A DNA stretch of 45,065 bases from an uncultured Clostridia bacterium. Lineage in GTDB: Bacteria > Bacillota > Clostridia > Christensenellales > Borkfalkiaceae. Below, one piece after another: positions 42,665-45,065 of this stretch. The stretch spans positions 1-45,065 of the forward strand of contig CANRDX010000011.1 in assembly GCA_947629485.1 (NCBI GenBank), in the 5' to 3' direction. The notes below the pieces were generated by a model, which saw only the letters and a program-made list of their open reading frames with translations, was not told where the DNA came from and made no database searches. A program made the position numbers and the translations under genes. Position 1 is the first letter of the stretch, and every line of letters starts with the position of its first letter.

Positions 42665-43025
42665 TGGGGGGGGCATGAGGGATCGGGAAATCAACCCCCA
42701 CCTGTCTCACTTCGTTCGACACCCTCCCCCTCAATGAGGGGGAGGGCTTCTAAATAGCGTCATACTGAGCGAAGTCGAAGTATCACCTTATTCTTGCTGT
42801 CCCTGAAAGGGAAAGTACCCGTTTGCGGGGGAAAGGGTTAAAAACCCTTCTGTCACTTCGTGACATCTCCCCTTTCAGGGGCGACAAGGGTTCAACCCCT
42901 TCAAAGGGGGAAGCCTTGCGGACTGCGTATGGGGGATTCTCTCGCTTCGCTCGGAATGACACGGTTTCCGCGGCGGGAGCCGCTCCCTTCAACGGGGGCA
43001 GCTCTACCCCCCCCCACCTGTCACG
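42665..43025. repeat. Mosaic intergenic repeat cluster R5
   Basis: About 500 bp without a gene. It carries the 'cccacctgtctcac' module (42697, also 30740), an inverted 'cgtcatactgagcgaagtcg' module (42760, also 375/1677 in the other orientation), 'tgtcacttcgtgacatct' (42851, also 18189), 'ccttgcggactgcgtatggg' (42913, also 487) and 'cggaatgac' (42953). Confidence 0.75.
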
Positions 43026-43055
43026 CGGGGCGGGCGGGGGAAATTCTGCCCATGC

Positions 43056-43090
43056 AAAAAGCCCTCGTCCCGAACGGGAAGCGAGGGCTT
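43056..43090 (-). terminator. Terminator of the serpin gene
   Basis: AAGCCCTCG-TCCC with GGGA-CGAGGGCTT stem (about 43059-43071 with 43076-43090) and a minus-strand T-run (43056-43060), 15 bp past the stop codon. Confidence 0.85.
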
Positions 43091-43104
43091 TCGATCGATC
43101 GAAC

Positions 43105-44505
43105 TTAAAGGCTTCGCACGACGCCCGAGAAGAGAACGTTCCCATAGGCGTCCGTCAGCAGAAATCCGAACGGGCGATCCACAACGAAATCGGCATACAC
43201 CACATCGACGGGCGGCGCAGCGCCCGCTTCCCCCATCACGGTGACCGCGGCGCCCTCCACGCCCTTTCTATCCACTTTAAGCTTGGCAATATGCCGCACT
43301 TCGTTGCAATACGCCTGCAACCCTTCGAGCAGCGTGGAATTGTCGCAACGGGCGGGATCGAAAAGCTCGTGGACGCCGAGGGCTTTCAGCGTTTTGATGA
43401 GATCGAGATCGCTATCCGCCTCGAATACGGGCAGAATGAGGCGGGTTTGGAAGCGCGTCTCCGTCTCGACGTCGTAGCCGCCATAGTCCTTCGTTCCGTT
43501 GACGCGCGCGAGATTTTCTGCGGTGAAGATCTCCTCCACCGTCTTGCCGTCGTCGGGGAGCAGAACTTTCAGCGTGTATCCGTGCTGCGTCGCCGCGCGG
43601 AAATAGGTGAACCCGTCCCCCTGCGCCGCCACGCCCGCATGATAAGGAGTCTGCATGAAGGGCGCCATGACCGTTTTGCCGTCCGCGTTTCGGAAGTGCG
43701 TTGCGGCAGGGTCGAGTGCCAGCTCTCCCCCGTCGGGAAGCCATACATCTTTGAGATAGAGCGTGTTCACGAGGGCGAAGACGGTTTGGTCGCCGAGGTC
43801 GAAATTTTGGTCGATAAGTCCCTTCGTCTTGTCCTTCACGAAGTCGCGGATGGCTTGATTCGCGCCCGCATTATTCAGCAAAAAGTCCGCCGAAAACGCA
43901 TCGCAATAATAGTTTTCCGCGAGCTTTTTGAGGGATTGATCGCGGACATGGGTGGCATAGGCATCGTCGACCCAGATGGAATTGGCAAGCTGCGCATAGC
44001 CCGTCTGCGCGTCCTCGCGCATGGCCCCGAACATGCGATAGTAGACGGAGAAATTGGCTTCGAGATCGGCAGAAGTCGTGTGGAGCACGGACAAAAGTTC
44101 CTGCTTTGTGTTGCCTGCCGCACACGCCGACGCCGTTGCAAGCGCCGTATAGATCGAGACGGGCGAGAGGACAAAGTTTCCCGTCTTTTCCGCGCGGGAG
44201 AACGCTTCTTCGGAAACGGCTACCGAAAATAGCTCTGTCGAGCTGCGGAACTCGGAAAATTCCCGCGCATTGATCTCCGAACGGGAGACGGGCGCAACCT
44301 CCGCCGACGCGGAGAGCAGGGTCGCCTCCTTCTTATCTTCGATCGGATCGCCGTCCGGATCGGGCTTTCCGACGTCTACGGTCGGATCGCCGTCCGGATC
44401 AAGCGTTCCGACGTCGGGCGCCTTCTCCGGCGCGCAGCCGAACAGCGCCATCGCCGCGAAAGCGCCGAGCAAAACAGAAAACACGCGTATGGACTTCTTC
44501 ATCAT
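43105..44505 (-). CDS. Serpin-family protease inhibitor, lipoprotein-anchored
   Basis: 466 residues. Lipobox LFGC near 22, an acidic linker with two 13-residue DVG..DPDGDP repeats, then a full serpin domain from about residue 90: FVLSPVSIYTALA, NSIWVD, NTLYLKDVW, VDRPFGFLLTD, LFSGVV. The hinge KGVEGAAVT has small residues, as in inhibitory serpins. Counting from the P15 Gly puts Ala-Ala at P1-P1', suggesting elastase-like targets (inference; loop length varies). AGAGG precedes two adjacent ATGs (44505, 44502). A surface inhibitor of host or microbial proteases is likely. Confidence 0.92.
   Translation of the reverse strand: MMKKSIRVFSVLLGAFAAMALFGCAPEKAPDVGTLDPDGDPTVDVGKPDPDGDPIEDKKEATLLSASAEVAPVSRSEINAREFSEFRSSTELFSVAVSEEAFSRAEKTGNFVLSPVSIYTALATASACAAGNTKQELLSVLHTTSADLEANFSVYYRMFGAMREDAQTGYAQLANSIWVDDAYATHVRDQSLKKLAENYYCDAFSADFLLNNAGANQAIRDFVKDKTKGLIDQNFDLGDQTVFALVNTLYLKDVWLPDGGELALDPAATHFRNADGKTVMAPFMQTPYHAGVAAQGDGFTYFRAATQHGYTLKVLLPDDGKTVEEIFTAENLARVNGTKDYGGYDVETETRFQTRLILPVFEADSDLDLIKTLKALGVHELFDPARCDNSTLLEGLQAYCNEVRHIAKLKVDRKGVEGAAVTVMGEAGAAPPVDVVYADFVVDRPFGFLLTDAYGNVLFSGVVRSL
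44343..44420. repeat. Two-copy 39-bp tandem repeat in the serpin linker
   Basis: 'tcggatcgccgtccggatc' begins at 44343 and 44382, then diverges slightly; the unit encodes 13 acidic linker residues. Confidence 0.85.
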
Positions 44506-44525
44506 AATTACCTCTCGATCGTTTG

Positions 44526-44583
44526 AGCGGATCTGCCCGATCCGCTTCACCTATATTCTACCTTTTCGCATAGGAAAGGTCAC
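44526..44583 (-). promoter_or_regulatory. Serpin promoter with 5'-terminal stem-loop
   Basis: GTGACC (complement of 44578-44583), 17-bp spacer, TAGAAT (complement of 44555-44560). The start near 44548 is followed at once by a perfect 8-bp hairpin (44526-44533 with 44539-44546), which could protect the mRNA 5' end or act as an operator. Confidence 0.65.
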
Positions 44584-44630
44584 GCGGCGCCCCCTTTCGC
44601 GAAAAAAATTTATTTTGCAAGCAAAAACAG

Positions 44631-44694
44631 TTGACAAACGCGCGGTATTCGGGTACAATGAATAGGCTATTCGGTGGGAGCCGAATATTTTTAT
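44631..44694 (+). promoter_or_regulatory. tRNA promoter and hairpin leader
   Basis: TTGACA (44631-44636), 17-bp spacer, TACAAT (44654-44659). The transcript starts near 44666. A 6-bp hairpin (44669-44674 with 44681-44686) followed by ATTTTTAT lies between the start and the first tRNA and resembles a weak terminator. Confidence 0.8.
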
Positions 44695-44771
<77 letters not shown>

Positions 44772-44774
44772 TAT

Positions 44775-44851
44775 GGCGATGTAGCTTAGTTGGTTAGAGC
44801 GATCGGTTCATACCCGATAGGTCAGCGGTTCGACTCCACTCATCGCTACCA
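44775..44851 (+). tRNA. Elongator tRNA-Met (CAU)
   Basis: 77 nt with encoded CCA. Anticodon arm CGGTTCATACCCG is elongator-like. The T-stem (AGCGG with CCACT) has a C-A mismatch at 51-63, and the acceptor closes with a G-U pair. A lysidine-type tRNA-Ile is less likely given the anticodon arm. Confidence 0.9.
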
Positions 44852-44887
44852 GAATTTTTCGGCGCATGCCGTCAAAAATATGAATAC

Positions 44888-44962
44888 GGCCCGTTGGTCA
44901 AGAGGTTAAGACATCACCCTTTCACGGTGGTATCGTGGGTTCGATTCCCGCACGGGTCACCA
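44888..44962 (+). tRNA. tRNA-Glu (UUC)
   Basis: 75 nt with encoded CCA. Anticodon loop CCTTTCACGG, T-loop TTCGATT, acceptor GGCCCGT with ACGGGTC (one G-U). Confidence 0.97.
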
Positions 44963-44963
44963 T

Positions 44964-45013
44964 AGTCAGTCTAATCCGAATATTTCACAATGTTCGGTTT
45001 GGACTGATTTTTT
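44964..45013 (+). terminator. Terminator of the tRNA operon
   Basis: TCAGTC (44966-44971) with GACTGA (45002-45007), an inner CCGAA (44976-44980) with TTCGG (44993-44997), and a run of seven T. Beyond it, to 45065, nothing is recognisable. Confidence 0.8.
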
Positions 45014-45065
45014 TGTGCTTTGAAATACTTCGTTTAAGCCCTCTGAAATGCCCTCTGCGGGGTTT

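Overview
The window is one bacterial chromosomal segment, GC-rich in its genes, with no phage, plasmid, IS or CRISPR signature. AddAB, TilS-Hpt, PyrR, RimM/TrmD/RbgA/RnhB/YraN, monofunctional Fhs, Ktr-type K+ uptake and many lipobox lipoproteins fit a Gram-positive Firmicute, probably a gut-type clostridium of the Christensenellales kind. That placement is inference; there is no rRNA here to test it.

Layout. 0-3.1 kb: mosaic repeats, a SHOCT membrane protein, an inverted-repeat stack and an RlmI-type methyltransferase. 3.1-6.0 kb: a lipoprotein and an XRE repressor that diverge over two matching operators, then a ClC transporter. 6.04-6.52 kb: an orphan transcription unit (promoter, three tiny ORFs, hairpins, terminator) with no recognisable gene. 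6.5-13.7 kb: AddBA recombination nuclease plus a small membrane protein. 13.8-18.1 kb: a lipoprotein, tilS-hpt, and an ECF sigma factor with a coupled membrane partner. 18.4-20.5 kb: potassium uptake. 20.5-26.1 kb: an 1860-residue DUF4011/DUF3320 helicase whose nuclease site looks damaged. 26.2-29.9 kb: the operon tmk-rimM-trmD-rbgA-rnhB-yraN. 29.9-30.4 kb: a structured leader RNA and terminator ahead of a small membrane protein. 30.9-33.6 kb: fhs-mutY. 33.6-36.9 kb: a MarR-headed flavodoxin operon and a CMD-cupin protein. 37-41.2 kb: SDR, polysaccharide deacetylase, Ca2+ ATPase. 41.4-44.5 kb: PyrR-like protein, metallophosphoesterase, secreted serpin lipoprotein. 44.6-45.0 kb: tRNA-fMet, tRNA-Met and tRNA-Glu in one unit.

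Recurring themes. First, seven genes have near-consensus promoters with exactly 17-bp spacers whose -10 box ends only 6-11 nt before the start codon, implying leaderless or nearly leaderless mRNAs; other genes in the same window have normal Shine-Dalgarno leaders. Second, intergenic regions carry five mosaic clusters of short palindromic modules in both orientations. Third, two intergenic loci (6.04-6.52 and 29.89-30.06 kb) look like uncharacterised RNAs and are the best candidates for something new.
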